The notes under the pieces were generated by a model. That model searched no databases. It had not been told where the DNA came from and saw only the letters and a program-made list of their open reading frames with translations. Of a DNA stretch of 64,000 bases, positions 1 through 9,054 are shown one piece after another. This DNA comes from QHWT01 sp963755695 (GTDB lineage: Bacteria > Acidobacteriota > Vicinamibacteria > Vicinamibacterales > 2-12-FULL-66-21), in assembly GCA_963755695.1 (NCBI GenBank), contig CAVWLB010000008.1:868001-932000 (forward strand). Direction: 5' to 3'. Both the position numbers and the translations under genes were made by a program. How positions within the stretch are numbered: the first letter of the stretch is position 1; the number at the start of each line of letters is the position of its first letter.

Positions 1-2
1 CA

Positions 3-176
3 CGTGCGCGCCACTCCTCGTTGCATCATTCAGGGCGCGAGCTATCGCCGATTCCACAGGTTGCGTCGACGTTCCTTCCGGCGGTTTCCTGGCGCTGTGA
101 ACTCGAGGGCATCCAGCCTGCGATAGAAGATTTCAACAAGGCGATTCGTCTCGGACTTGACTATGATGAAGCCTGA
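3..176 (+). pseudogene. possible C-terminal remnant of a TPR protein
   Basis: The frame is open from the left edge of the window and ends at a TGA. Its last residues, AIEDFNKAIRLGLDYDEA, resemble the second helix of a tetratricopeptide repeat, a protein-interaction module. The preceding residues do not look like a TPR, and the stop falls where the next repeat would begin, so this is at best a truncated or frameshifted end of a gene lying mostly outside the window. The remaining bases up to 316 show nothing recognisable. Confidence 0.25.
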
Positions 177-316
177 CGGACCGCGCTCGCTTGCGCAAGA
201 AGTAACCAGAGAATCGGCGCATGGCAATCGTGACGGAGGGGTGCCTGCTATCGTCACGTTTTGGCAGATAGCCGGCACACAGTTGTTGCTGATTGCCAAG
301 GCCAAGGAGGTAGAAC

Positions 317-595
317 ATGCCCAAGGTCGTAGTCACGGCGCAGGTTGAGGACCTTGTGAAGTGGGAAAAGAATTTCAGGACACACGGTAGCCTCTTCAGG
401 AGTCAAACCGTCACCAAACCTGTTAGTTTCGCGACAGTCGAAGGCAATCATGTCGCGGTCTGTCTCGAGCCCGAGGACTTGGACACTTGCATGAAGATCC
501 TGGATTCCCCGGCGACGGCGGAGGCCATGGCATTTGATGGCGTCAAGCGAGAGACGGTGAAAGTGTTCGTCCTGGACAAGGAACTGAAGGTCTAG
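317..595 (+). CDS. small hypothetical protein, 92 aa
   Basis: I do not recognise the family. A strong ribosome binding site (AGGAGG) lies 6-7 bases before the ATG, which fixes the start. There is no signal peptide or membrane segment. The composition is mixed alpha/beta, with a hydrophobic strand at the N-terminus (PKVVVTAQVEDLVKWEK) and another at the end (VKVFVLDKELKV), the pattern of a small ferredoxin-like or dimeric alpha/beta-barrel domain; that fold is only a guess. It stands alone, flanked by apparent gene debris. Confidence 0.7.
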   Translation: MPKVVVTAQVEDLVKWEKNFRTHGSLFRSQTVTKPVSFATVEGNHVAVCLEPEDLDTCMKILDSPATAEAMAFDGVKRETVKVFVLDKELKV

Positions 596-880
596 AGGGC
601 GCTGGCGACGGCGAGGCCTGCACGTTGCTCTTCGGTTGTGCGAGATCGCGTCCCGGCGGCGAACGGCTGTTGATTCGTCCTGGTCTGCCAAGTCGTCAAG
701 AATCTAGAGAAGCTGTGTCTCGCGTTGGTGAAGACGAACCCACGCGTCAGCTGAGCTGACGTCATGGTGATTCACTTACCCTGAAAACTCTTGACGAAAA
801 CTTGATCCTCCAAAGGGCCGCTTTCGCAGCTGAGACGGCCCAACGGACGCACAGGCACGGGCGGGCGGACGTTCCGATGT
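596..880. other. intergenic stretch without a recognisable gene
   Basis: No frame here has a credible start, binding site or motif. The only structure seen is a perfect 17-base inverted repeat at 745-761 (arms CGTCAGCT and AGCTGACG around one G). It is not followed by a T-run, so I do not call it a terminator. Confidence 0.5.
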
Positions 881-1018
881 CAACGGATGAAGGTAATCAT
901 CGGAGAGCGAGGGCAACCAATACGCCGTCATGTCGATGCCGTCTGTGCCCGTCTCGACCGCGATGCGTAAGAGATCTTCATACCATGCGCAGCTCTCCAG
1001 TTTGTCCGATTCCATCAC
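881..1018 (-). pseudogene. remnant of a xylose-isomerase-like (AP endonuclease 2 fold) protein
   Basis: On the minus strand, about 46 residues read like the first beta-alpha unit of the sugar phosphate isomerase/epimerase family. The segment TGTDGIDMTAYWLPSLSD followed by DYLHPL matches the family pattern in which a Gly-x-Asp-Gly strand leads to a Thr-Ala-Tyr-Trp turn. After it the frame degenerates into Arg/Pro-rich sequence, and the rest of the roughly 280-residue domain is absent. I read this as a truncated, frameshifted relic. The assignment rests on a short stretch. Confidence 0.35.
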
Positions 1019-1236
1019 CGCTCGAACAGATCTGATTCACAGCACTACGGGCTCGCGATCCGTCGCATGTACCTCGGCGACCGTCGACCACTTACAGCAG
1101 AGTGTGAATGATACTGAAGGCAGACGCTCGGTAGCAGATAGCTCCGCGCTGCAGGATACCTACGGCTCATCAACAGGGCAGCACGTCTCTTGCAACGTCA
1201 CGGCGCTTCCGGTTGCCAGAAAACGAGGGGGTCACT

Positions 1237-2313
1237 GTGAAGCGCAAGACTTTGATTTGCTCAGCAGTGCTGATTGCCCTTGCCATCTTTGATGGCAACT
1301 TCGGTTCGTCGCTCAGCGCCAAGGGGGGCGGTCGTGGTGGGGGCGGTGGTGGTGGTGGTGGTGCGAGTATCTGGCTCCCCACATTGGGCGGCAATTCCAG
1401 CCAAGGGTATGAACTGTCTTCCACTGGTTCGGTCGTTGTGGGCTACTCCTCCAATGCTGCCGGGTCCTACCGTGCGTTTCGGAAGGCGGGGGTGGCGGCA
1501 ATGCAAGACCTCGGTGACTTCGGATATGCGTATGCCGCGGCGTATGGAGTTTCCGCCGACGGTTCGGTCGTGGTCGGAGAGGCATGGAACGCGAGCTTCG
1601 AGCAGCGGGCGTTTCGCTGGACGGCTGCAGGCGGCCTGCAAGACCTTGGTACTTTGGGAGGGCCGTATGCAGTCGCTGCGGACGTCTCCGCGGACGGTAA
1701 GGTCGTCGTCGGACAGTCGTGGGACGCCAACAGTAACTCGCACGCGTTTCGGTGGACCGCCGCGACCGGCATGCAGGATCTCGGTACGTTCGGCGGCTTC
1801 GACAGCGGTGCGTACGGCGTTTCCGCGGACGGGTCGGTCATCGTCGGGATGGCATACGACCCCGGGAACTGGCCGCATGCCTTCCGCTGGACTGCGGCAA
1901 CCGGCCTGCAGTTCATCGGTACATTGAGCGCCGGCGGCACCAGCGAGGCGTTCAGCGTTTCGGCGGACGGCCAAGTCATCGTCGGGAGGTCTGATGGTGG
2001 CGCCTTTCGGTGGACCGCAGCAACCGGAATGCAGAATCTCGGTACGCTGGGCGGCATCGGCGCGGCGGCGTTTGACGTCTCGTCCAACGGGTCCGTCATC
2101 GTGGGGGAGTCATCGAACGCGAGCGGGACGCTGCGGGCCTTCAAATGGACGGCGGCGACCGGGATGAAAGACCTGAGCACCATCTACGCCGGCTCGATTG
2201 GGAGTGGCTCGTACCTCCAATACGCCAACGCCGTCTCCGCCGATGGCCTCCGCATCACGGGATACGGCTACAACCGGTCGGCCGGCCGTTATTCGGGGTA
2301 TCTGACGCCGTAG
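1237..2313 (+). CDS. exported HAF-repeat protein
   Basis: An exported protein of 358 aa made almost wholly of repeats. The start is the GTG at 1237, because GAGGGG lies 6 bases upstream and the first residues (VKRKTLICSAVLIALAIFDG) form a signal peptide; an upstream in-frame TTG at 1213 lacks these features. After a glycine tract (GGGRGGGGGGGGGA) come about six units of roughly 45 residues. Each has the pattern FRWTAATGMQDLGTLGG followed by VSADGSVVVG, typical of the HAF family of extracellular repeats and predicted to form beta structure. The family role is unknown; a surface or matrix location is inferred. The glycine tract is encoded largely by tandem GGT codons and could vary in length by slippage. 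Confidence 0.88.
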   Translation: MKRKTLICSAVLIALAIFDGNFGSSLSAKGGGRGGGGGGGGGASIWLPTLGGNSSQGYELSSTGSVVVGYSSNAAGSYRAFRKAGVAAMQDLGDFGYAYAAAYGVSADGSVVVGEAWNASFEQRAFRWTAAGGLQDLGTLGGPYAVAADVSADGKVVVGQSWDANSNSHAFRWTAATGMQDLGTFGGFDSGAYGVSADGSVIVGMAYDPGNWPHAFRWTAATGLQFIGTLSAGGTSEAFSVSADGQVIVGRSDGGAFRWTAATGMQNLGTLGGIGAAAFDVSSNGSVIVGESSNASGTLRAFKWTAATGMKDLSTIYAGSIGSGSYLQYANAVSADGLRITGYGYNRSAGRYSGYLTP

Positions 2314-2344
2314 ATCGGATGGCATGACGGTTCGTCATAGGCAG

Positions 2345-2381
2345 GACCCTCTGCCGGCGATAAGCTCGCAGGTGGAGGGTC
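2345..2381 (+). terminator. candidate hairpin after the HAF gene
   Basis: Inverted arms GACCCTC (2345-2351) and GAGGGTC (2375-2381), with a further TGC/GCA pairing inside, lie about 30 bases after the HAF stop codon. There is no T-run, so intrinsic termination is uncertain; it may only be RNA structure ahead of the next remnant. Confidence 0.3.
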
Positions 2382-2389
2382 TCTGCCCA

Positions 2390-2769
2390 TGATCGGCACA
2401 TGCACATTCACCATGACCATCGGCGAGATTGTCGCCGCCGACTACCGTACCGCTGCGGTTTTTCAGCGGCGCGGAATTGATTTCTGTTGCCACGGTGGGA
2501 CCCGCGAGCGCAGTGCCGAGATGCCGGGATGATACTGCCGAGATGCTTCGCGAACTGCAGGAGGTGAGGTCCGAGCCCGCTGCCGGGGCTCCCCGCTTCT
2601 ACTCCTGGACTGATCTCTTACATCGTCACGAACCACCACGCGTACGTTCGCGACATGCTGCCGGTGATCGTGGAGCACTCGCGCAAGATCGCGGAGGCCC
2701 ACGGAGCCCGTCACCGCGAGCTTCCAACGTGTCGCCCAGCGCTTCCTCCGCTGTGAACTCGGAAGCATC
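2390..2769 (+). pseudogene. frameshifted RIC / ScdA / YtfE-type iron-sulfur cluster repair protein
   Basis: Three reading frames together spell a repair-of-iron-centres protein. From the ATG at 2390 comes an ScdA N-terminal domain (TIGEIVAADYRTAAVFQ, then GIDFCCHGG), closed early by TGA. A second frame gives LRELQEVRSE. A third gives YIVTNHHAYVRDMLPVI and HGARHREL, the hemerythrin-like helices carrying di-iron histidines. A further shift leads to VAQRFLRCELGS. The final His/Glu ligand region (the usual H-x-x-KEE) is missing. At least three indels and a lost C-terminus indicate a true pseudogene. Intact members repair Fe-S clusters under nitrosative or oxidative stress. Confidence 0.72.
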
Positions 2770-2853
2770 CAGCGGGCTGCCGAACCCGATCCCGCCAGGA
2801 GCGCGACGCGTGGAAGTTCCCGCACTGTCGAGGATCCGGAAGCTGGACGAGCG

Positions 2854-5602
2854 TCAGGTGTGAGTACTGGCGCCTGACGTGTCCGTCAAGTCGAAGCGCC
2901 GCCCGACGAGCGATCGACCGGCAACCGAAACGTAGAAGCCGAGGATGGCCGGCGCGGCGAGCAGCAGCACGCCGGCGACCATGGTGCGGCCAAAGAACGA
3001 CGAAAGGTCTAGCGACGCGATGACGTGTGCCGACATCGCGTCGACGAATAGCGAAGTGGCGCCGGCGAGCAGTCCATATCGCGTTAACAGCACCACGGGA
3101 AGTGTCGCCGAGCCGATCGCCAGCGGCAGCTGCACGAGCGGATCAGTGAACGACTGAAGGTCGAGGCCGACGAGAATGGCGACGGCGAGCATCGATGCCA
3201 GCCACGGACGCGGCGAGAACACCCGCAGCAGGAGCAGCAGGAATAACAAGTCGATCGACAAGGCCGTCGACAGCGCGAGCGAGCGGAGGAAGCTGGCGGC
3301 GAGCGTGCCGCCGCTGCTCAGTGCATCGAGGTCGACGCGCCAGATCACCGAGTTACCCGTGCGCCAACCAGCCAGCGCCGCCGCCACGCGATCGATGACC
3401 ACGCCCGCGAGCCCGACAATCGCGCCGATCAGAAGATCGCGCCCGACCCGCCGGTCGCGCCACCGTCCCGCCAGCAGGCGCGTCCACCCGATCAGCGCGT
3501 GCGGCCAGTGCCTGCGCACATACGGTTCGAGGGCGACATACGACAACCACGTGAACGCGGCGACGAACAGCGCCCAGCTGAGCGCGCCGATGACGACGAA
3601 TACTTCGGCGCCCGTGAACGTGTGATGCGCCTCCAGCAGCTGCGCGGCCAGCAACAACAGACCGACGGTGGTCGCGACCCGCAGCGCCCCTTGCTGATCC
3701 GACTTGCCGCCCTGCAGGTTTCGCCGGGCCAGGACAGCGCCGACCACGACCAGCAGGAAGAAGATCAGCCCGAACAGCACGGTTTCGATCGTCACTTCCG
3801 CGGATTCGCTCCGAGTCGTCCACGGCGCGATGATCCTGAAGTACACAGGTCGCCCGGCGAACGCCGCGGCTTCGATCCGCAACGACACGCCGGATCCGTC
3901 CGGCGCCGGTCCGACCCAGGCGGCGCGTGTGTCGGCAAACACCGGCACGACGGGCAAGGTCTCGACCGGTGAGAACCTCGCCGGATCGAGCCGCGCCTCG
4001 ACGAAGAGTCGCGTCCAGTCGACCGGAACGTTCGCCGCGGTGTGCGCGTCGCCGTCCGAAGGCCTCACGAGCAGCGCGTTCAGCGCGCCATCCGGGTCGA
4101 GCTCGAGGTAGCTGCCGCCCGGATCCAGGGATGTCGCGATCGGCGGCGGTGATCGCTTCCGCCGAGCTCGCCGCGAGCATGATTGGCGCACCGCCAAACC
4201 GCGCCAGCACCGGCGTGACGAGAGGCTGCGGGCTGCTGCGGTACCAGAACACGATCAGTTGCGGGCGAAGCGACTGGAGATGGTCCCAGTGGTGCGGCCC
4301 GGCCGTCCGGGTCCGCTGCCACGCAAGGTATTCCGCACGAGTCGTGAATCCGTGCGCGCGTATCGGCGGGCGCGTCGACGTATCCGAGACGCTGACGTAT
4401 CTCTTCGGCCCTCGCGGCGAGGACCTCCGGCGACTGGCGGAAGGCGACATATCTCGAGTAGACGTTGAGCGCCGGTGACGGCGAGCAGCGCAACGACCGC
4501 CGCAGCGAACGCGATCAGGCAGGCGAATGCGGCGGCCGGGCTCAGTAGATGCTCGTCAGTGGCGTCGGCGACCACGTGCGGTGCCGGTGTTTCGCCGGCG
4601 GCCAGCGCCGCCGCGAGCGGATCGCCGCCGGGCAAACGCTGCGGCGACCGAGAGCGCCGACTCGGGCCGGCGCGCCGCATCGGGTTCGAGACAGCGATCG
4701 ATGACTTGTACGATCCGCGGATCGATCGCCGCGCGCACGCTCGGCGGCAGCAGCGGCGTCGACGAGGTCGGCTGCTGCCGGCGTTCCGCCAGGCTCGTCG
4801 AACCATAGGCCGGCGTGCCGGCGAGCAGCTCGAACAGCAGCAGGCCGACGGCATAGAGGTCGGTCTGCGGCGAAAGCCGGCCGCCGGCGATCTGCTCCGG
4901 CGCCATATACGCGGGCGTGCCTGCGATCTCACCCGCGCGGTCGTCGTCGGCGAAACTCGCCAGGCCGAAATCGGTGATGCGAACCTTCCCCCGGCCGTCG
5001 AGCATCACGTTGGCCGGCTTCAGGTCGCGATGGAGGACGCCGCGATCGTGCGCCGCGGCAAGGCCGGCGCATACCTGTCGAACGATCTCGACGGCCTTGT
5101 CCGGCGACAGCCGGCCGATGCGGCGCAGCAGCGACGCGAGGTCTTCGCCGTCCACGTACTCCATCGACACGAACGGACGGCCGTCCCACTCGGCGACGTC
5201 ATGAACCCGGCAGACATTGGGATGCGAGACCTGGCGGGCGGTGCGCGTCTCGTCGCGCAGGCGCGCCGCCAGCGTGGGCTCGTCGCCGCGCAGAAATTTC
5301 AGAGCAACGGGCTGGCCGAGCGTGAGATCGTCGGCGCGATAGACCTCGCCCATGCCGCCGCGACCGAGCAGGCCGACGATGCGGTAACGTGTTCCCAGGA
5401 GTGTGCCCGGCGTGAACGCACCGTGATCGATGCCGCTGCCGGCTGTATGCGAACGCCGCGGTTCGTGGGGCAATGACGGGATTGGCTCCGGCGACAACGC
5501 CGCGGCGACGGTCGGCGCTTCGGAAGACGCGCCGCACACGCTGCATGCCACGGCGTCAGGTGTTCTTTCGGTGCCGCAGACGGCGCAGACCATTGAGCGC
5601 AT
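2854..5602 (-). pseudogene. zinc-ribbon Ser/Thr protein kinase with long membrane C-terminus, frameshifted
   Basis: The N-terminal part is intact for about 320 residues. A zinc ribbon (CAVCG...CSVCG) precedes a complete Hanks-type kinase with glycine loop GRGGMGEVYRA, VALKFL lysine, catalytic HRDLKPANVM, ITDFGLA and GTPAYMAPEQ. After about 4640 the continuation jumps frame near 4640, 4475, 4360 and 4140. The pieces read as a membrane anchor, an extracytoplasmic segment (SLDPGGSYLELDPDGALN) and a hydrophobic domain of several helices ending at 2854. Reassembled, the product would be about 910 aa, a layout common among acidobacterial kinases. As written, only the kinase plus a scrambled tail would be made. 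Indel errors are an alternative to decay. Confidence 0.75.
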
Positions 5603-5764
5603 CTTGTCATAGCGCTCGTTTGCAGAGGAAGGGGCGACTCACACCTGGCCGACCGACATATCCCGCCTGCTTGACGTTCTCGAGGAAGAGGGTTCGGAAG
5701 GCCGTCAGGCTCGATGCTCGCGCCCGGCAGACTCTCCATGTGAGGCACTACTTGGGCCCGATCC

Positions 5765-6559
5765 TCAGTGTTCCTCGAGGAATCGCTTCTCCATAAAGAG
5801 CGTGTGCGTCGAAATGCTCGCATACCCCATGCGCTCGTAGACCGGCCGGCCCGCATCGCTGGCATGGAGCACGGTCGGTGTCTCCCCATGTGCCCTGGCC
5901 GCATTCTCCAACGCCTGCCTCATTGTCGCCGCGGCAAACCCTCGACGCTGCTGGCCCGGCTCGGTGGCGACGAGTGCGACGTAGCGATGGCCGTCCACTA
6001 TCAGGACCGCGGCGCTGCTGACAGGCTTCCCGCCCGCCACACCGACAACCGGAAACTGGTCCTTCCAGAACGTTCGAGAACCGATCGTCGCTTTGCTGGC
6101 TTCCAGATCCATTCCATACGCGTGCGCATTGACGTCGACGATGGCCCCGCAGCCACTGTCGTCCTGCGGCACTGTCAGCTCCAGGCCTCGAACGGTCGCA
6201 GCGGCGGCAACTGTCCGGGCCAGCATCCCGGTCATCGGCATCACCACCGCCAGACCACACGCCTCCAGTGTTGCGGCGGCGTCGACGCCAGACTCGAGCC
6301 GTTCGTGCGTGACCATCAGCAGCCAGGGAACAGACTGAGCGGCGGCCCATGCGCAAGCCTTGCGCCCGCGCGCCCTCAGCACGTCGGCGGATAGGCCCGA
6401 GCCTGTCAGCAGCGCGAGATTGAAGAAGCTGATGGGCAGGCCGCTGAAGATGTACTGAGTTCCTTCACCGGCCGCTTCCACATACTTTGGTGCACCGGCG
6501 CACATCAACCGCCAGGCGCCATCCATCTGGCGGATGCTGAGCGTGACGTTGTCGTTCAT
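5765..6559 (-). CDS. GNAT family N-acetyltransferase
   Basis: A 264-aa protein. The C-terminal half carries a GNAT acetyl-CoA fold: the segment VALVATEPGQQRRGFAAATM corresponds to motif A (Q/R-x-x-G-x-G/A), followed by a helix and YERMGYASISTHTLFMEK, the usual last strands. The N-terminal half is less conserved and may be a second, degenerate acetyltransferase-like unit. The acceptor cannot be told from sequence. It stands alone on the minus strand between the kinase and a carrier gene. Confidence 0.82.
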   Translation of the reverse strand: MNDNVTLSIRQMDGAWRLMCAGAPKYVEAAGEGTQYIFSGLPISFFNLALLTGSGLSADVLRARGRKACAWAAAQSVPWLLMVTHERLESGVDAAATLEACGLAVVMPMTGMLARTVAAAATVRGLELTVPQDDSGCGAIVDVNAHAYGMDLEASKATIGSRTFWKDQFPVVGVAGGKPVSSAAVLIVDGHRYVALVATEPGQQRRGFAAATMRQALENAARAHGETPTVLHASDAGRPVYERMGYASISTHTLFMEKRFLEEH

Positions 6560-6569
6560 ACGCTGAACT

Positions 6570-7925
6570 CTAGCGCAGCCCTGTCACCACAGCCACGACA
6601 ATTGCGAACAGGCTCAGCACGAACAGCACGGCGCACGCCGGCGCCCCGAAACGAAACCAGCGATCGAAGCGGACACCGGCCAGAGCAAGGATGGCCATCA
6701 GCGTGCCGTCCGTCGGGAGGATATGGTTGATGACGCCGGCGCCGAACTGATACGCGAGCACGGTCACCTGCCTCGAGACGCCCAGCAGATCCGACATCGG
6801 CACCAGAATCGGCATGGTCAGCACCGCGCGGCCGGACGTGCTCGGGATTGCAATGGAGATCGCGGTCTGCACCACCGTCATCCCGACCGCGAACGCAATC
6901 GCCGGCAGGTGCACGAGCGGTGTCACCATCCCATTGATGACGGTGTCGACGATCTTGCCCTTCTCGAGCACCACGAAGATTGCGCGCGCGAAACCGATCA
7001 GCGTCGCGGCGAACGCCATCGAGCGAAAGCCCTCGACGAATGCGCGAGCCGTGGCGTCGATGCCGAGCCCGGCGAGCAGGCCGGCGAGCACGCCCATGGC
7101 GAAGAACAGGGCGCCGAGCTCATCGAACCCCCAGTCGTAGTGCAGCGCGCCGAACACGTAGACAACGAACGTCGCCACGACCATCAGCAGGATCACCGCC
7201 CGGCGCCAGTCGAGAGGAACTGTCGTCTCCCGGGATGCGACGTCCGGTGTCGTCCGCGTGCGGTTCGCATGACGCATCGTCCACCACGTCCAGATCACGA
7301 GTCCTGCTATAAGCACCGCCAGGCGGAACGCGAGGCCCGACAGCAGCGGCAGCTGCGCCACCTTCTGCGCGATGCCGAGGCTGAACGGATTGATCGGGCT
7401 GAACGCGATGCCGACGGCGGACGCGCCGATGCTCATCGACACGGCCGTGATCGGATCGTACCCGGCGCTACGGACCAGCAGCAGCAGTACCGGCACCAGT
7501 GGGATGATCTCTTCCCACATGCCTTCCACGGCTCCGCCAGCGGCAAACGTCACGCAGCAAATCGGCACGATGAGATCTGTGCGATGACGCAGCACCTTCA
7601 CCATCCAGACCACGCCCTGATTGAAGGCGCCCGTGCTTTCAACCACGCTGAAAGCACCGCCGACGAGAAATACGAGAAAGATCACCGACGCCGCCTCGGT
7701 CATCCCCTGCGGCAAGGCCATCAACGCGGCGAACGGTCCAACCGGGCTCTGCGGAACCCGGTGAAACGAGCCGGCAACGACAGTCCGGCGTCCTGTGGCC
7801 GGATCATCCCGCCGCTCGAATTCGCCGGCGCGAACGGCATGCGTGAGCGCAGCGGCCGCGAAGACGCAGATGACGAGCAGGACGAGCGGGTGCGGAATGC
7901 GGGAAGGCATGGGAGGCGTCTGCAC
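6570..7925 (-). CDS. YfcC / DcuC-type membrane carrier
   Basis: A 451-aa, very hydrophobic protein with about 11-12 predicted membrane helices. It matches the C4-dicarboxylate anaerobic carrier-like (YfcC) family. Characteristic segments are the Gly-rich FLVFLVGGAFSVVESTGAFN and GGAVEGMWEEIIPLVPVLL near the first third, and QTAISIAIPSTSGRAVLTMPI towards the C-terminus. Relatives are proposed to move basic amino acids, dicarboxylates or short-chain acids; the substrate is not deducible here. The start at 7925 leads directly into the first helix. It lies 10 bases upstream of the GNAT gene in the same direction, so the two may be co-transcribed. Confidence 0.85.
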   Translation of the reverse strand: MQTPPMPSRIPHPLVLLVICVFAAAALTHAVRAGEFERRDDPATGRRTVVAGSFHRVPQSPVGPFAALMALPQGMTEAASVIFLVFLVGGAFSVVESTGAFNQGVVWMVKVLRHRTDLIVPICCVTFAAGGAVEGMWEEIIPLVPVLLLLVRSAGYDPITAVSMSIGASAVGIAFSPINPFSLGIAQKVAQLPLLSGLAFRLAVLIAGLVIWTWWTMRHANRTRTTPDVASRETTVPLDWRRAVILLMVVATFVVYVFGALHYDWGFDELGALFFAMGVLAGLLAGLGIDATARAFVEGFRSMAFAATLIGFARAIFVVLEKGKIVDTVINGMVTPLVHLPAIAFAVGMTVVQTAISIAIPSTSGRAVLTMPILVPMSDLLGVSRQVTVLAYQFGAGVINHILPTDGTLMAILALAGVRFDRWFRFGAPACAVLFVLSLFAIVVAVVTGLR

Positions 7926-8016
7926 GCGATGCTAGCAGATAGTAGAACTGCTGCGGCCGGCTCCCCGAGGAATGCGCGAGAGCGCAAGTGCGCTGGCGTT
8001 CCCCGCACCCCTGGCG

Positions 8017-8940
8017 TCAGCGGGTGCGCCCGGGCTCACTCCAGGCGGGGCCCCTCCACGGACGTTTGCCACCCATCACGTTGGCGACCGACCGCGTCGG
8101 ATTCAACAACACCGCCAGCGTGTTGCCCCAGTACAGGTGGCTGCGTTTCACGCGGTCGATGATGTGGAGCCGAGCGGCGTCCTCAGCGATGGAGATCAAC
8201 AGTCCGATCCCTGGCGTGACGACGAAGTCGCAGTACGTCATCTGCCCCGGCTGCAGACCAACGTTGCCGATCGAGGCTTCCGACAGCGGCCCAAGCTCGA
8301 AGTTGATCTCGTAGATGAACGAGTAGATGGCTTGAGCACCTTTCGCCTTCCAGTAGTGACGGTTGCTGCCAATCGGCGTCTCCTGCGATGCGCGGTGGTT
8401 GTTGGCAAAGACGAACGACGTCGTTGAACCCAACAGAGGGTGCCACAGGTAGTTCGTCGTCTTCCTGTCCCCATCGTTCCAGCAACAGAGGCTGCCGGCC
8501 GATGCGAACCACTCCTCGAAGAACGGCCCCGCGAGACTCTCGCGCGTGCTTTCTTCGAAGGTTAGCCGAACCGTGTGCTGAGCGAGCAGCAGGACGATGG
8601 AGTCCCGGACTAGGCTGCGCCACGCAATCGGCCCCTTCTCTAGGGAGGGCGTAGTCGCAGGGGCCCCTGACGGGATCTGGTCGGGGAGCACGAACGCGGT
8701 GGAGTGACCAGCCTTGGGGAGCGTTAGGGTCGGAAGGGACGACTGCGGTGTGAAGAGTCCGCGGAACGCCCGAGGGACCTCCGGCCGAGCCGGCACTGAA
8801 GAATCGGCTTCGTAAAGCAGGCCGAAGGGCGGCGGTGGCGATGCAGGGTCCTGCGCCGCTGCGGTTCGAGCACCGGACAAAACGAGCAGGGCCCCGAGGC
8901 CAACGCGACCCGTGAGCATCCAGGCACGCCGAAGAACCAC
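8017..8940 (-). CDS. exported protein of unknown function
   Basis: A 307-aa protein with a clear signal peptide (MVLRRAWMLTGRVGLGALLV, cleavage after the following Ala-rich AAAQ) and a Pro-rich linker of about 60 residues. The mature domain has many aromatic residues and the sequence TTNYLWHPLLGSTTSFVFAN, then YWKAKGAQAIYSFIYEINFE. The spacing loosely recalls the DUF3943 group of predicted outer-membrane or periplasmic proteins, but I cannot confirm membership. It is monocistronic and faces away from nothing obvious. Confidence 0.65.
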   Translation of the reverse strand: MVLRRAWMLTGRVGLGALLVLSGARTAAAQDPASPPPPFGLLYEADSSVPARPEVPRAFRGLFTPQSSLPTLTLPKAGHSTAFVLPDQIPSGAPATTPSLEKGPIAWRSLVRDSIVLLLAQHTVRLTFEESTRESLAGPFFEEWFASAGSLCCWNDGDRKTTNYLWHPLLGSTTSFVFANNHRASQETPIGSNRHYWKAKGAQAIYSFIYEINFELGPLSEASIGNVGLQPGQMTYCDFVVTPGIGLLISIAEDAARLHIIDRVKRSHLYWGNTLAVLLNPTRSVANVMGGKRPWRGPAWSEPGRTR

Positions 8941-9054
8941 TGTTCCTCCTGTTTCAGCGAATCAGCAGCCATAGACTAAATGCCACCTGACGATCTGCCA
9001 ATAGACCCTTGGTGCAGGCTGGCGCGCGCGCGATGAGCGTGACCGCAGTGCCGG

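Noticed and set aside
745..761. 17-base perfect inverted repeat as a terminator
   Set aside because: There is no T-run and no gene ending just before it.
1333..1363. GGT tandem run as a CRISPR or satellite array
   Set aside because: It is a glycine-codon tract inside the HAF gene; no spaced direct repeats of CRISPR type occur in the window.
6723..8162. 479-aa open frame on the plus strand, rich in His, Arg and Asp
   Set aside because: It is antisense to the YfcC-type carrier, which has clear family motifs and membrane helices.
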